The notes under the pieces: model-generated
Database searches by the model: none
Told to the model about the DNA's origin: nothing
What the model saw: only the letters and a program-made list of their open reading frames with translations
Source: Agrobacterium sp. RAC06
Lineage (GTDB): Bacteria; Pseudomonadota; Alphaproteobacteria; Rhizobiales; Rhizobiaceae
Direction of reading: 5' to 3'
Length of the DNA stretch: 64,000 nt
Assembly (NCBI RefSeq): GCF_001713475.1
Contig: NZ_CP016499.1
Coordinates: forward strand, 1,302,001 to 1,366,000
Shown: positions 51,510-60,800 of the stretch, piece after piece
How the letters are laid out: each line of letters opens with the position of its first letter
Position numbering within the stretch: the first letter of the stretch is position 1
Translations under genes and position numbers: made by a program

Positions 51510-52043
51510 TCAGCGCGCCAGAAATTCGCCGCGCGTCAGTTCGTACCAGACATCGCCGTGTTCGGAACCCGGGATGGGATCGGCAAAATCGGCAAACTCC
51601 GTGCGCGTGTGTTTCATGCCGATTTTTTCCATCACCCGTCGCGAACCCTGGTTCACGGCCATCGTGGTTGCCACGATTTTTTCGTAGCCACCGCTGGTGA
51701 AGCCCCATGTGACAAGCGCCGAGGCTCCTTCCGGCGCCAGTCCCTGGCCCCAGCACGCTCGGCGCAGGCGATAGCCGATCTCGGCGATCATCTCCGTTTC
51801 CGGAAACAGACAGAACCATCCGACAAACGCGCCGTCGGTCGTCATGCGTGCAGTCCACACATAGGGTTCCGTGCCTCTCGGCATCAGGAACGGCGCTTGC
51901 TCCGGATCGATCTTCTGGTGATCGACCGCGCCGCCGTTCAGAAAGCGCATCACGTCCGGGTCGCGTTCCAGCGCGATGAAATCGGCAGCGTCACTCGAGC
52001 GACAAGGAGCGAGCGTCAGGTTCGCCGTCTGCAATTGTACCAT
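51510..52043 (-). CDS. GNAT-family N-acetyltransferase
   Basis: A 177-aa RimJ-type acetyltransferase: LTLAPCRSSDAADFIALERDPDVMRFLNGG, then AEIGYRLRRACWGQGLAPEGASALVTWGF (acetyl-CoA site R-x-x-W-G-x-G-x-A) and VNQGSRRVMEKIGMKHTRTE. ATG 52043 is preceded by GAGGAGACCTG; an earlier ATG at 52073 lacks that. Substrate unknown: proteins, antibiotics or small amines are possible. Confidence 0.88.
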   Translation of the reverse strand: MVQLQTANLTLAPCRSSDAADFIALERDPDVMRFLNGGAVDHQKIDPEQAPFLMPRGTEPYVWTARMTTDGAFVGWFCLFPETEMIAEIGYRLRRACWGQGLAPEGASALVTWGFTSGGYEKIVATTMAVNQGSRRVMEKIGMKHTRTEFADFADPIPGSEHGDVWYELTRGEFLAR

Positions 52044-52134
52044 CAGGTCTCCTCGCAGGTCTTCCCGTTGCATGACGATATAGGTGGTCGACGGGAGAGC
52101 TTCCGTCGGGCAATACCTGCCCCGCCCTCACCTT

Positions 52135-52608
52135 TCACGCCTCGACGATCTTCGCCTCGCAGCGCACAGGGAAATTCACCGAATTGGCAATGAAACACTT
52201 CTCGTGCGCGTCGCCATGAAGGTCCAGCGCGAGTTCCGGAAAGGTGCCACGCTTGATGGTAACGGTGGGGCGAAGCACGACATCGGTAAAGCGCCCCGTA
52301 CCATTGGCATCCATTTCCATGACACCTTCGGCATGGTCTTCATAAGCGATCACAATGACGCCGGAGACGGCGCAGAAGTGCAGATACCAAAGCTTGTGGC
52401 AGGCCGACAGCGAGGCGAGAAAGAGATCTTCCGGGTTCCAGCGCTTGGGATCGCCGCGAAAGGCCGGATCGGCGGAGCCGAGAATATCCGGCTTGCCTTC
52501 CGCCGAGATCAGATGATCACGTCCATAGTCGCGGTAGCCGGAGGTGCCTGTGCCGGCATTGCCCTGCCAGGTGACCGTGACTTGGTATTCGTGCCGCTTC
52601 TCGCTCAT
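52135..52608 (-). CDS. OsmC-family peroxiredoxin
   Basis: A 157-aa thiol peroxidase of the OsmC/Ohr fold, reducing organic hydroperoxides. Conserved Cys in LSACHKLWYLHFC and in HEKCFIANSV, with Arg/Glu near GYRDYGRDHL and WNPEDLFLAS. MSEKRHEYQVTVTWQGNAGTGT is a typical start. Divergent from the PadR gene, so the operator at 52712 may also influence it. Confidence 0.9.
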   Translation of the reverse strand: MSEKRHEYQVTVTWQGNAGTGTSGYRDYGRDHLISAEGKPDILGSADPAFRGDPKRWNPEDLFLASLSACHKLWYLHFCAVSGVIVIAYEDHAEGVMEMDANGTGRFTDVVLRPTVTIKRGTFPELALDLHGDAHEKCFIANSVNFPVRCEAKIVEA

Positions 52609-52711
52609 CGACGCCCTCCTCAGCGATTCCTCTTGCGATCTTAGTCCTCGCGCACAAGCCGGACCAGCATGACCCCGGAGAGATTTTTATGGCCGGGCCT
52701 TGCATCGTCCG

Positions 52712-52731
52712 ATCTAAGATATATCTTAGAT
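52712..52731. promoter_or_regulatory. PadR operator: 20-bp perfect palindrome
   Basis: ATCTAAGATATATCTTAGAT is self-complementary over all 20 bases, lying 28 bases before the PadR start and in the divergent control region shared with the OsmC gene. PadR proteins commonly bind such AT-rich palindromes and repress themselves. Confidence 0.75.
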
Positions 52732-52758
52732 GCAATTCAAACAGAACGAGAGATGATC

Positions 52759-53349
52759 ATGAGACATTCCCAGAGCGGCCGCGGCGAATGCGGCAATCCC
52801 TTCCACGCCTTTCGCCAGGCGATGCATGCTATGCGCAATGGCGGCCCCCAGGGCGGGCCTTTCGGCGGCCCCAGAGGGCGTGGCGAACGCCGCCGTATGT
52901 TCGACGGCGGCGAGCTGCGCCTCGTTCTCTTGAAGCTGGTCGAGGACCAGCCGCGTCACGGCTATGACCTGATCCGCGAGATCGAGAGCCTGTCGGGCGG
53001 TGCCTATGCCCCTTCGCCCGGCGTCGTCTATCCGACCATGACGCTGCTTCTCGACATGGGGCTCGCGGAAGAGCATGAGAGCGACGGCCCGCGCAAGGTG
53101 ATGACCATCACCGAAGCCGGCCGGACACATCTCGCAGAGCGGGCCGACGAGGTCGCGACCGCGATGGGACGCCTGACGGCCCTTGCAAAAGTCAGCGAAA
53201 GAACCGATGCAGCCCCGGTGCGTCGCGCCATGCACAACCTGAAGCAGGCCCTGCACGACTGTCTGTCGCGCGAAACGACCACGCGCGAGACGCAATTGGA
53301 GGTCGCCCGCATTCTGGACGAGGCGGTCGGCAAGATCGAAAGGCTTTGA
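52759..53349 (+). CDS. PadR-family regulator
   Basis: A 196-aa regulator. A Gly/Arg-rich N-terminal tail (QGGPFGGPRGRGERRRMF) precedes the winged-helix domain: GGELRLVLLKLVEDQPRHGYDLIREIESLSGGAYAPSPGVVYPTMTLLLDMGLAEEHESDGPRKVMTIT-type core. The C-terminal helical arm (residues 120-196) should dimerise. In rhizobia this kind of PadR/DUF2218 pair is often beside siderophore-interacting proteins, but none is in view here. Start ATG 52759 has better spacing than 52753. Confidence 0.9.
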   Translation: MRHSQSGRGECGNPFHAFRQAMHAMRNGGPQGGPFGGPRGRGERRRMFDGGELRLVLLKLVEDQPRHGYDLIREIESLSGGAYAPSPGVVYPTMTLLLDMGLAEEHESDGPRKVMTITEAGRTHLAERADEVATAMGRLTALAKVSERTDAAPVRRAMHNLKQALHDCLSRETTTRETQLEVARILDEAVGKIERL

Positions 53350-53351
53350 TC

Positions 53352-53645
53352 ATGGCAACAACGACGACAACCGTTTCCACCGAAAACGGCTGGAAATATC
53401 TGCAGCAGCTCTGCAAGCACTGGTCCCACAAGCTCGAGGTCGAGCTCGACGAGCAGAACCACAAGGCCGTGGTGAAGTTTCCCGAGGCAACAGCATCCAT
53501 GCACAGCGATGCATCGAGCCTGACGGTCACGATCGAGACCGAAGATGCCGGAAAGCTCGAAACCTATCAGGGCGTGGTGGCCAGCCACCTTGACCGCTTC
53601 GCCTTCCGCGAGGCCCCCCTGCCCTTCGACTGGAAAGCGGCTTAA
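53352..53645 (+). CDS. DUF2218 protein
   Basis: A 97-aa soluble protein: TTTTTVSTENGWKYLQQLCKHWSHKLEVELDEQNHKAVVKF, then LETYQGVVASHLDRFAFREAPLPFDW. This is DUF2218, often found beside PadR and siderophore-interacting FAD proteins, and so inferred to act in iron or heme handling. ATG 53352 lies 2 bases after the PadR stop, so the pair is coupled. No cofactor motif is evident beyond a conserved His in HWSHK. Confidence 0.85.
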   Translation: MATTTTTVSTENGWKYLQQLCKHWSHKLEVELDEQNHKAVVKFPEATASMHSDASSLTVTIETEDAGKLETYQGVVASHLDRFAFREAPLPFDWKAA

Positions 53646-53834
53646 GCCATTCCCGACGTCACTGGTTCGCCGGCCAGAACAGTCTGCTTTTTGGATCAGT
53701 CTCCTGCGTGAGGCTGATCCCTCTGGCGGAGGATGTGCAATACGTTCTGCCCCGCCTTCGATCCCCCCAAGATAAGAACTTTCCCTGGCAACAAAACTTG
53801 CTAGAAACTCGCAACTCGGTAAGGGCGCTAGGCA

Positions 53835-55010
53835 ATGGGGGATGCCATGAATGTGGTAACAAGGACATCGACATCTTGGTTTTCTCGTCTGGGTGGGGCA
53901 CTGATGGGGGCCATATTCGGCTTCATTCTCGTCATCGTGGCAATCGTCGCGCTGCTCTGGAACGAAGGGCGATCGGTCGCGACGTATGAGTCGCTGGTGG
54001 AAGGCCAGTCGATCGTCGTCAGCACCGATGCAGCGCGGATAGACCCTGCGCTCGATGGCAAGCTGGTGCATATCGAAAGCGGCGTGGTTCCGGAGGCTGA
54101 CGTCGTCGACCCGGACACGGGAATCAGCGCGAGCGGCGTGATTGGCCTGGCTCGCAAGGTCGAGATGTATCAGTGGGTCGAGGAAAAAAGCAGTAAGACC
54201 GAGAAGAAGCTGGGCGGCGGCGAAGAAACCGTGACCACCTACACCTATTCCAGGGAATGGAGTGGGGATGCGCAGGACTCCTCGAAATTCCAGGAATCTG
54301 CGGGGCATGAGAACCCCGAATTCTGGCTGCCGTCGACGGAAACGCTGGTGGAGACGGCGAAACTGGGTGCCTTCAGTGTGGAAGGCTCGCAGATTGCCTC
54401 GGCTGGCACGCGGCAAGCCTTGCCGATCACCGCTGAAACGGCAGCCGAGGCTTCCGAAGCCCTCGGCTATCCCGGCGAAGGCCGTGCCGTCACGCAGGCG
54501 CTTTATTTCGGCGCCGATGAGAAGGCGCCGGAGGTCGGGGACACCCGGATCCGCTTCGAGAAGATCGTGCTGCCCGAAGTCAGCGTCGTGGCCATGCAGC
54601 GTGGCGATCGCCTGGCCGAATACACCACGGAAAATGGCTACACGCTCTTCCTGCTCGCCGCTGGCCGCGAAACCTCGGACAAGATGTTCGCCGACAGCCA
54701 GACCGAAAACGTCATTCTGACCTGGGTTATCAGGGCAGCGGGGATCCTGGGTTTGTTCGTCGGCTTTGCCCTGATCCTGCGGATCTTCAGCGTGATCGGT
54801 GACGTCATTCCGTTCGTAGGCACCCTGATCGGCTTCGGGACGGGTCTGATTTCGTTCGTCCTGGCGATCGCGGTCGGCGTAACGGTCATTGCGATCGGCT
54901 GGTTCGCCGTCAGGCCGCTGCTGTCGATCGGGCTGATCGTGGGCGTGGTCGCAATTATCTGGGCCTATTCCAGGTATGTCCGCAAACAGACGGCCCAGCC
55001 TGCAGCGTGA
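53835..55010 (+). CDS. TMEM43-like membrane protein
   Basis: A 391-aa protein resembling TMEM43: an N-terminal helix (GALMGAIFGFILVIVAIVALLW) with a conserved WNEGRSVATYESLVEG, a 250-residue non-membrane domain, and three to four closely spaced C-terminal helices (VILTWVIRAAGILGLFVGFALIL, VGTLIGFGTGLISFVLAIAVGVTVIAIGW). Function is unknown in bacteria. An ATG at 53847 after GGGGGA is an equally plausible start. Confidence 0.82.
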   Translation: MGDAMNVVTRTSTSWFSRLGGALMGAIFGFILVIVAIVALLWNEGRSVATYESLVEGQSIVVSTDAARIDPALDGKLVHIESGVVPEADVVDPDTGISASGVIGLARKVEMYQWVEEKSSKTEKKLGGGEETVTTYTYSREWSGDAQDSSKFQESAGHENPEFWLPSTETLVETAKLGAFSVEGSQIASAGTRQALPITAETAAEASEALGYPGEGRAVTQALYFGADEKAPEVGDTRIRFEKIVLPEVSVVAMQRGDRLAEYTTENGYTLFLLAAGRETSDKMFADSQTENVILTWVIRAAGILGLFVGFALILRIFSVIGDVIPFVGTLIGFGTGLISFVLAIAVGVTVIAIGWFAVRPLLSIGLIVGVVAIIWAYSRYVRKQTAQPAA

Positions 55011-55084
55011 CCCGCGGACGGTAGAGCACTGAGCACGCCTGGGTTCACTGAAACATCCTAGGTCAAGGTGCAACGAGATGGACG

Positions 55085-55119
55085 AGAGCGGCCTTGCCAA
55101 ATCACATCGGGGCCGCTCT
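55085..55119. other. Hairpin between TMEM43 and SDR genes
   Basis: Perfect 9-bp arms AGAGCGGCC/GGCCGCTCT, 17-base loop, in the gap 55011-55149. No T run follows, so a regulator site or RNA stem is as likely as a terminator. Confidence 0.35.
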
Positions 55120-55149
55120 AAGCTTGTCTGACAACAGGAGGACAAGCCC

Positions 55150-55923
55150 ATGACCGCACTCACCATCCCCGACCTTTCTGGCAAGGCCGTGCTGATCACC
55201 GGCGCATCGAGCGGCATCGGCGAGGCCCTGGCACGCGGCTTTGCCGCACAAGGCGCCCTGGTCGGCCTGCACTACAATTCGAATGCGGAAGCGGCGCATG
55301 CCATCGCCCGCGACATAGAAGCCGCCGGTGGCAGCGTCGTACTGGTGAAAGCCGATGCGGCGTCATCGGAGGCCATGGCCGAGGCCGTCGAGCATGTCGC
55401 CAAGACCTTCGGTCGGCTCGATGGTGTCATCAACAATGCCGGCAGCATGATCGCCCGCGTGCTCTATGAAGAGATGACGGACGCTCATTACGACAAGGTG
55501 ATGGACGTGAACGCCCGCTCGGTGATCGCTACGACACAGGCCGCCGTGCCGTATCTGAAGCGTGAGGGCGGCTTCGTCATCAATACGACGTCGGTGGCCG
55601 CTCGCACGGGCGGCACCGCAGGCTCCGGCGTCTACGGTTCCTCGAAAGCCTTTGTCGGCGCAGTCACCAAGGGCATGGCGCTGGAATTCGGCAAATACAA
55701 TATCCGCGTCAACGCGGTGGCACCCGGCGTCATCACCACCCCATTCCAGGACAAATATGCCCTGCCCGGCCAACTCGATCAGGTGGCAGCCGCCGTGCCC
55801 TTGAAGCGCACCGGCACACCGGAGGACTGCGTCGGCGCCTATCTCTTCCTCGCCTCGCCGATGCTCTCCGGCTACATCACCGGACAGACGATCGACATCA
55901 ATGGCGGGCAATTCATGCCGTGA
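55150..55923 (+). CDS. Short-chain dehydrogenase/reductase
   Basis: A 257-aa classical SDR. Cofactor motif TGASSGIG (residues 17-24), NNAG, catalytic Tyr/Lys in VYGSSK, and a C-terminal IDINGGQFMP typical of FabG-like enzymes. Acidic Asp is absent at the end of strand 2 (HYNSNAE), favouring NADPH. Substrate unknown. Single gene, convergent with the aminotransferase. Confidence 0.9.
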   Translation: MTALTIPDLSGKAVLITGASSGIGEALARGFAAQGALVGLHYNSNAEAAHAIARDIEAAGGSVVLVKADAASSEAMAEAVEHVAKTFGRLDGVINNAGSMIARVLYEEMTDAHYDKVMDVNARSVIATTQAAVPYLKREGGFVINTTSVAARTGGTAGSGVYGSSKAFVGAVTKGMALEFGKYNIRVNAVAPGVITTPFQDKYALPGQLDQVAAAVPLKRTGTPEDCVGAYLFLASPMLSGYITGQTIDINGGQFMP

Positions 55924-55930
55924 GGCAAAG

Positions 55931-55951
55931 GGCGCCGGTCTCGCCGGCGCC
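55931..55951. terminator. Terminator-like stem between SDR and aminotransferase
   Basis: Perfect arms GGCGCCGG/CCGGCGCC around TCTCG, between convergent genes. T tails are weak on both sides. Confidence 0.6.
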
Positions 55952-55968
55952 TCATTGGTTGGGCCCCT

Positions 55969-57342
55969 TCACCCCTCGCCGCGATTGTCCTTCAACCAGT
56001 CCAGGCCGTTGCGCAACGTATCGACCGCCTGGTCGATCTCGGCGCGCGAGATGATCAGCGGCGGGGAGAAGAGCATGCGGTCGCCGGTGGCGCGCAGCAC
56101 GACGCCGGCGTTCACACATTGGTTGCGGACAGCTGTCCCGGTATCGTCAGGCTTCTTGAAGCGGCGGCGGGTGGCCTTGTCGGCGGCGATCTGGACGGCG
56201 CCCATCAGGCCGACGCTGACGGCTTCGCCGACGAGCTCATGGTCGGTGAGCGAGGCGAGAGCTGCGGCGAGATAGGGGCCGGTGTCGTCGCGCACGCGCT
56301 CGACCAAGCCTTCTTCCTCGATGATGCGGATGTTTTCCAGCGCTGCAGCTGCTGCCACCGGGTGACCGGAATAGGTATAGCCGTGGTAGAAGTCGCCGAG
56401 TTCGTTGACCATGACTTCCGCCACGCGGTCGGAGACGAGAACGCCGCCAATCGGCAGATAGCCAGACGACAGGCCCTTGGCGATCGGCGCGAGGTCCGGT
56501 TCGAAATCATAATGCTGGTGGCCGAACCACGAACCCAAACGGCCAAAGCCAGAGATGACTTCGTCGGCGACAAGCAGAATCTGGTACTTGGCGCAGATTC
56601 GCTTGATTTCCGGCCAGTAGGTAGACGGCGGCACGATGACGCCGCCGGCCCCCTGGATCGGCTCGGCAACGAAGGCGGCGACATTCTCTTCGCCGAGTTC
56701 GATGATCTTCTCTTCCAGCTCGCGGGCGACTTTCAGGCCGAAATCCTCAGGTGTCAGATCGCCGCCCTGGGCATACCAGTAGGGCTGGTTGATGTGGTGG
56801 ATGCCCTCGATCGGCAGGTTGCCCTGCTCGTGCATCCACTTCATGCCGCCCAGCGAGGCGCCGGCGACGGTCGAGCCATGATAGGCGTTCTTGCGGGCAA
56901 TGACCTGTGTCTTCGTCTCATGGCCGAGCGCCTTCCAGTAGACGCGCGCCATGCGGAACCAGGTGTCGGAGGCTTCCGAACCGGAGTTCGAGAAGAAGAC
57001 GCGGTTCAGCTTCGGACCGGCCTTTTCGGCGATCTTCTGGGCGAGCAGCGTGGTCGGCGGCGTCGTGGTGCCGAAGAAGGTGTTGTAATAGGGCAGTTCC
57101 AGCATCTGGGCGTGGACCACATCGGCGATCGACTTGCGGCCATAGCCGACATTGACGCACCAGAGCCCGGCAAAGGCATCGAGATACTGCTTGCCGGTCG
57201 AATCCCAGATATGCACGCCTTCCGCACGGGTGATGATCTTGGTGCCGGCCGCATTCAGCTTCTTCATGTCCGAGAAGGGATGAAGATGGTGGGCAGCGTC
57301 GATGGCACCGAGGTTGGAGACGGCGGTAAGCGGCTTGTTCAT
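55969..57342 (-). CDS. Class III aminotransferase, probably amine-pyruvate (SpuC-like)
   Basis: A 457-aa fold-type I aminotransferase. PLP lysine in APIAKGLSSGYLPIG; other conserved parts are FFSNSGSEASDTWFRMAR, YHGSTVAGASLGG and LLVADEVISGFGRLGSWFG. It resembles putrescine/spermidine-pyruvate and beta-alanine-pyruvate aminotransferases. The divergent neighbour is a glutamine-synthetase-like enzyme of the PuuA type, which fits amine use. Exact amine substrate not determined. Confidence 0.88.
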   Translation of the reverse strand: MNKPLTAVSNLGAIDAAHHLHPFSDMKKLNAAGTKIITRAEGVHIWDSTGKQYLDAFAGLWCVNVGYGRKSIADVVHAQMLELPYYNTFFGTTTPPTTLLAQKIAEKAGPKLNRVFFSNSGSEASDTWFRMARVYWKALGHETKTQVIARKNAYHGSTVAGASLGGMKWMHEQGNLPIEGIHHINQPYWYAQGGDLTPEDFGLKVARELEEKIIELGEENVAAFVAEPIQGAGGVIVPPSTYWPEIKRICAKYQILLVADEVISGFGRLGSWFGHQHYDFEPDLAPIAKGLSSGYLPIGGVLVSDRVAEVMVNELGDFYHGYTYSGHPVAAAAALENIRIIEEEGLVERVRDDTGPYLAAALASLTDHELVGEAVSVGLMGAVQIAADKATRRRFKKPDDTGTAVRNQCVNAGVVLRATGDRMLFSPPLIISRAEIDQAVDTLRNGLDWLKDNRGEG

Positions 57343-57534
57343 GGGTCGGGTCCTTGACCGGGGCGGAAGCTCTTGCTTTCACGGCCAAACATGGTCCGCG
57401 TGGCAGCCCTGCCCCGCATTGAAAGGCGGAACATTATCGGCTACGAACATGACCGTCCAAAACGCGTTTGGCAAGGCACCGATTGCCGCGTTCCTCCGGC
57501 CAAATCCGCCCCGAAAGCCAACGAGAGTTTTCCC

Positions 57535-58893
57535 ATGACAGCACCGACCGAGGCCGCCGATCTTACCGCAGCCGACCCTTCCGCGCGCATCGAGGTGCTG
57601 CTCGTCGGCATGAATGGCGACCTGCGCGGCAAGATGATTCCGCTGAAAGCCGAGGACAAGGTCTGGAAGAACACGGTGCGCCTGCCGGCCTCGACGCAAT
57701 CGCTCGACATCTGGGGCGACGACAATGACGACATTACCAAGATCTCGCTGACGCTCGGAGATCCCGATGGCATCTGCATGCCGGACAAGAACTCGCTGAC
57801 GACGCTTCCCTGGGGGCCTGCCGGCTCCAAGCAGGTGCTGGCCACCATGCATACGCTCGATGGAGAGCCGCATTTCGTCTGCCCGCGCGCGATCCTCGCC
57901 AATGTGATGAAGCGCTTCGAGGAGAAGGGCCTGACGCCTGTTGTTGCCACCGAGCTTGAATTCTATGTGATGGAGCCGGATTTCCGCGAGACCGGCGTGC
58001 CGATGCCGCCGAAGGCGCTGGTCATGAATGGCGAAGTCGAGGGCTACCAGCTCTACGACATGCGTGCGACCGCCGCGATGGAAGATTTCCTCGACACGGT
58101 GCGCGAATACTGCGACCATATGGGCCTGCCGGCCGATGCGACGACCGCCGAATTCGGCCCCGGCCAGTTCGAGGTCAACCTTTTGCACAAGCCGGACGCC
58201 ATGGCCGCTGCCGACGACTGCATCTACCTGAAACGCGTCGTCGATTTCGCCGCCCGCCGGCATGGTTTCAAGGCGACCTGCATGGCCAAGCCCTATGGCG
58301 ATCACGCGGGTTCCGGCCTGCATGTGCATGCCTCGATCATCGACAAAGACGGCAAGAACATCCTCGACGCCAAGGGCGGCGATCCGGTGAAGCTGAAGTC
58401 GATCACCGCCGGCATGCTGAAGAGCATGCAGGATGCGCAGCTGATCTTCGCGCCCTTTGCCAATTCCTATCGCCGCTTCCAGCCGGGCTCCTTTGCGCCC
58501 GACAAGATCGACTGGGGTTTCGGCAATCGCGGCACCGCCATCCGCATTCCCGACAAGGACGGCCCCGCCGCCCGTATTGAACATCGCGTCGCCGGCGCCG
58601 ATGCCAATCCGCATCTCTTGCTCGCCGCCATCCTCGGCGGCATCCTGCTTGGCCTCGACGAGGATCTTGATCCCGGCCAGGTCACGACGCCGGACAGCGC
58701 GCCTGAAAACCCCGACATGCTGACCTATGATTTCCTGACCGCCGTCGAGCGGTTCCGCGCATCCGCCTTCATCGCCGACATCTTCGGGGCCGAATATCAG
58801 CGCATCTATGGCGACACCAAGCGCAAGGAGGCCATGGCCTTCCTCAGGACCGTGTCGAGCTTCGATTACCAGACCTATCTGCCGCGCATCTGA
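57535..58893 (+). CDS. Glutamine-synthetase-family enzyme, probably gamma-glutamyl-amine synthetase
   Basis: A 452-aa member of the glutamine synthetase superfamily, of the PuuA/GlnT-like group. Metal and glutamate residues are in ATELEFYVM, AEFGPGQFEVNLLHKPD, GDHAGSGLHVHAS and NRGTAIRIP; the C-terminal part HRVAGADANPHLLLAAILGGILLGL is typical. It is not the main GlnA (no adenylylation loop seen). ATG 57535 is preceded by only a weak GAGAG. The divergent SpuC-like gene suggests polyamine breakdown. Confidence 0.87.
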   Translation: MTAPTEAADLTAADPSARIEVLLVGMNGDLRGKMIPLKAEDKVWKNTVRLPASTQSLDIWGDDNDDITKISLTLGDPDGICMPDKNSLTTLPWGPAGSKQVLATMHTLDGEPHFVCPRAILANVMKRFEEKGLTPVVATELEFYVMEPDFRETGVPMPPKALVMNGEVEGYQLYDMRATAAMEDFLDTVREYCDHMGLPADATTAEFGPGQFEVNLLHKPDAMAAADDCIYLKRVVDFAARRHGFKATCMAKPYGDHAGSGLHVHASIIDKDGKNILDAKGGDPVKLKSITAGMLKSMQDAQLIFAPFANSYRRFQPGSFAPDKIDWGFGNRGTAIRIPDKDGPAARIEHRVAGADANPHLLLAAILGGILLGLDEDLDPGQVTTPDSAPENPDMLTYDFLTAVERFRASAFIADIFGAEYQRIYGDTKRKEAMAFLRTVSSFDYQTYLPRI

Positions 58894-58922
58894 CCCCTAC
58901 CGAGCCACCGGAAACCTTGCAG

Positions 58923-58942
58923 ACGCGGCCCTCGGGCCGCGT
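58923..58942 (+). terminator. Weak terminator-like stem after the GS-like gene
   Basis: Arms ACGCGGCC/GGCCGCGT around CTCG, 29 bases after the stop. No real T run follows. The rest of the gap to 59140 holds TATAAT at 58970-58975 and AT-rich DNA, likely part of the oppA promoter. Confidence 0.45.
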
Positions 58943-59140
58943 TGTCGCATTTCGGGCAGGATTTGACGCTATAATTTTATTTCGTCACAAAACGGTCACA
59001 CGAAATCTTCGTGCCAAGTCACAGGCCAACCCTCCAATTTCCTCCCAAAAATTAGGGTAGCCACAAAAAATGCGGCTTGCCACCTCCGCACGAATATTCT
59101 TCTCTCCCTTTCCGTTAACGTGAACTGGGAGTTCCAAACG

Positions 59141-60739
59141 ATGTCTATCCAGACGCGCCGGCTGCTCGGCACCTCTCTTCTCCTCACCTCCTTGATGTTT
59201 GGCGCAAGCCAGGCGCTGGCCGAAGTCGTGCTTCATCGCGGCAATTCCGGCGAGCCGCAGACGCTCGATCAGGCCAATACCTCGATCGACATCGAAGCCT
59301 TCATTCTGAAGGATCTCTATGAGGGCCTGACGATCTACGACGCCAAGGGCGAAATCGTGCCCGGCGCTGCCGAAAGCTGGACCATCTCCGACGATGGCAC
59401 GGTCTATACCTTCAAGATCCGCGAAAACGCCAAGTGGTCGGATGGCTCGCCGGTGACGGCTGAAGACTTCGTCTACTCGATCCAGCGCGTCCAGAACCCG
59501 GAAACCGCCGCGAAATACGCCAACATCCTCTACCCGATCAAGAATGCCGAAAAGGCCAACAAGGGTGAAGCGAAGCTGGAAGAAATCGGCGTCAAGGCCG
59601 TTGACGAGAAGACCCTCGAAGTGACCCTTGAGCGCGCAACGCCTTTCTTCCTCGAGCTTCTGGCCCACCAGACCGCCCTGCCCGTCTCCAAGGCAAGCGT
59701 CGAAAAGAACGGCAAGGATTTCGTCAAGCCGGGCGTGATGGTGTCGAACGGCGCCTACAAGCTCGAGAGCCACGTGCCGAATGATAACCTCGTGGTCGTG
59801 AAGAACGAAAACCACTGGGATGCCGCCAATACCCAGATCGACAAGGTTGTCTTCTACCCGATCGACGATCAGGCCGCTTCGGTCCGTCGTTTCGAAGCCA
59901 AGGAAATGGACCTCGTCTACAACTTCTCGGCCGACCAGATCGACCGGCTGAAGGACAGCTATGGCGAGCAGGTCCGCGTTTCGCCGTCGGCCTCGACCTA
60001 TTACTACGTCTTCGACACCCGCCAGGAACCCTATAGCGACGTGCGCGTCCGCCAGGCCCTCTCCATGGCCGTCGATCGCGACTTCCTGGCCGAGGAGATC
60101 TATTCCGGCGCGCAGCTGCCGACCTACTCGCTGGTTCCGGATGGTCTCGGCGGCTACGAGGCAGCCAAGGCCGACTTCGCCGAGATGTCGCAGCTCGACC
60201 GCGAAGACAAGGCGATCGAACTGATGAAGGAAGCCGGTTACGGTGAAGGCGGCAAGCCGCTCAACATCGAGATCCGCTACAACACCAACCCGAACCACGA
60301 GCGTGTCGCGACCGCCGTTGCCGACATGTGGAAGAACACGTTCGGCGCAACGGTGACGATGACCAACCTCGACGTGGCCTCGCACTACGCCTACCTCCAG
60401 GAAGGCGGCGCCTTCAACGTGGCTCGTGCCGGCTGGGTCGCCGACTATGCGGATGCTGAAAACTTCCTCGGCCTCAACGTCTCGACCAACACCTCGTTCA
60501 ACTACGGCAAGTACAACAACCCGGAGTTCGACGCGCTGATGGCCAAGTCCTACACCGAAGGCGATGCCGAAGCCCGCAAGAAGATCCTGCATGATGCCGA
60601 AGTCATCCTGATGCGCGACCAGCCGATCGCTCCGCTGATGAGCACGGCGAACCTGTGGCTGGTCTCCGACCGCGTCAGCGGCTGGCAGGACAACGCCGCC
60701 AACGAGCATCTCAGCCGCTTCCTCCGCGTCGCTGAATAA
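59141..60739 (+). CDS. oppA: Oligopeptide ABC transporter, binding protein
   Basis: A 532-aa periplasmic peptide-binding protein. Signal peptide MSIQTRRLLGTSLLLTSLMF, cut after ALA before EVVLHRGN. The SBP family 5 pattern follows: EPQTLDQANTSIDIEAFILKDLYEGL, WTISDDGTVYTFKIRENAKWSDGSPVTAEDFVYSIQRV, VRQALSMAVDRDFLAEEIY. ATG 59141 has GGGAG before it; a longer frame from 59120 is less likely. First gene of an opp operon. Confidence 0.93.
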   Translation: MSIQTRRLLGTSLLLTSLMFGASQALAEVVLHRGNSGEPQTLDQANTSIDIEAFILKDLYEGLTIYDAKGEIVPGAAESWTISDDGTVYTFKIRENAKWSDGSPVTAEDFVYSIQRVQNPETAAKYANILYPIKNAEKANKGEAKLEEIGVKAVDEKTLEVTLERATPFFLELLAHQTALPVSKASVEKNGKDFVKPGVMVSNGAYKLESHVPNDNLVVVKNENHWDAANTQIDKVVFYPIDDQAASVRRFEAKEMDLVYNFSADQIDRLKDSYGEQVRVSPSASTYYYVFDTRQEPYSDVRVRQALSMAVDRDFLAEEIYSGAQLPTYSLVPDGLGGYEAAKADFAEMSQLDREDKAIELMKEAGYGEGGKPLNIEIRYNTNPNHERVATAVADMWKNTFGATVTMTNLDVASHYAYLQEGGAFNVARAGWVADYADAENFLGLNVSTNTSFNYGKYNNPEFDALMAKSYTEGDAEARKKILHDAEVILMRDQPIAPLMSTANLWLVSDRVSGWQDNAANEHLSRFLRVAE

Positions 60740-60800
60740 TCTCGTCACGTGACCGGACGACGCACGGCTCCGCCGCGCGTCGTCCTTTCAGGAGCAGGAC

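Noticed and set aside
53028..55217. A 729-residue minus-strand frame across padR, DUF2218 and TMEM43
   Set aside because: It crosses three real genes and has low-complexity, Arg/His-rich content typical of shadow frames.
58985..60748. A 587-residue minus-strand frame antisense to oppA
   Set aside because: oppA is certain on the plus strand, with signal peptide and family motifs.
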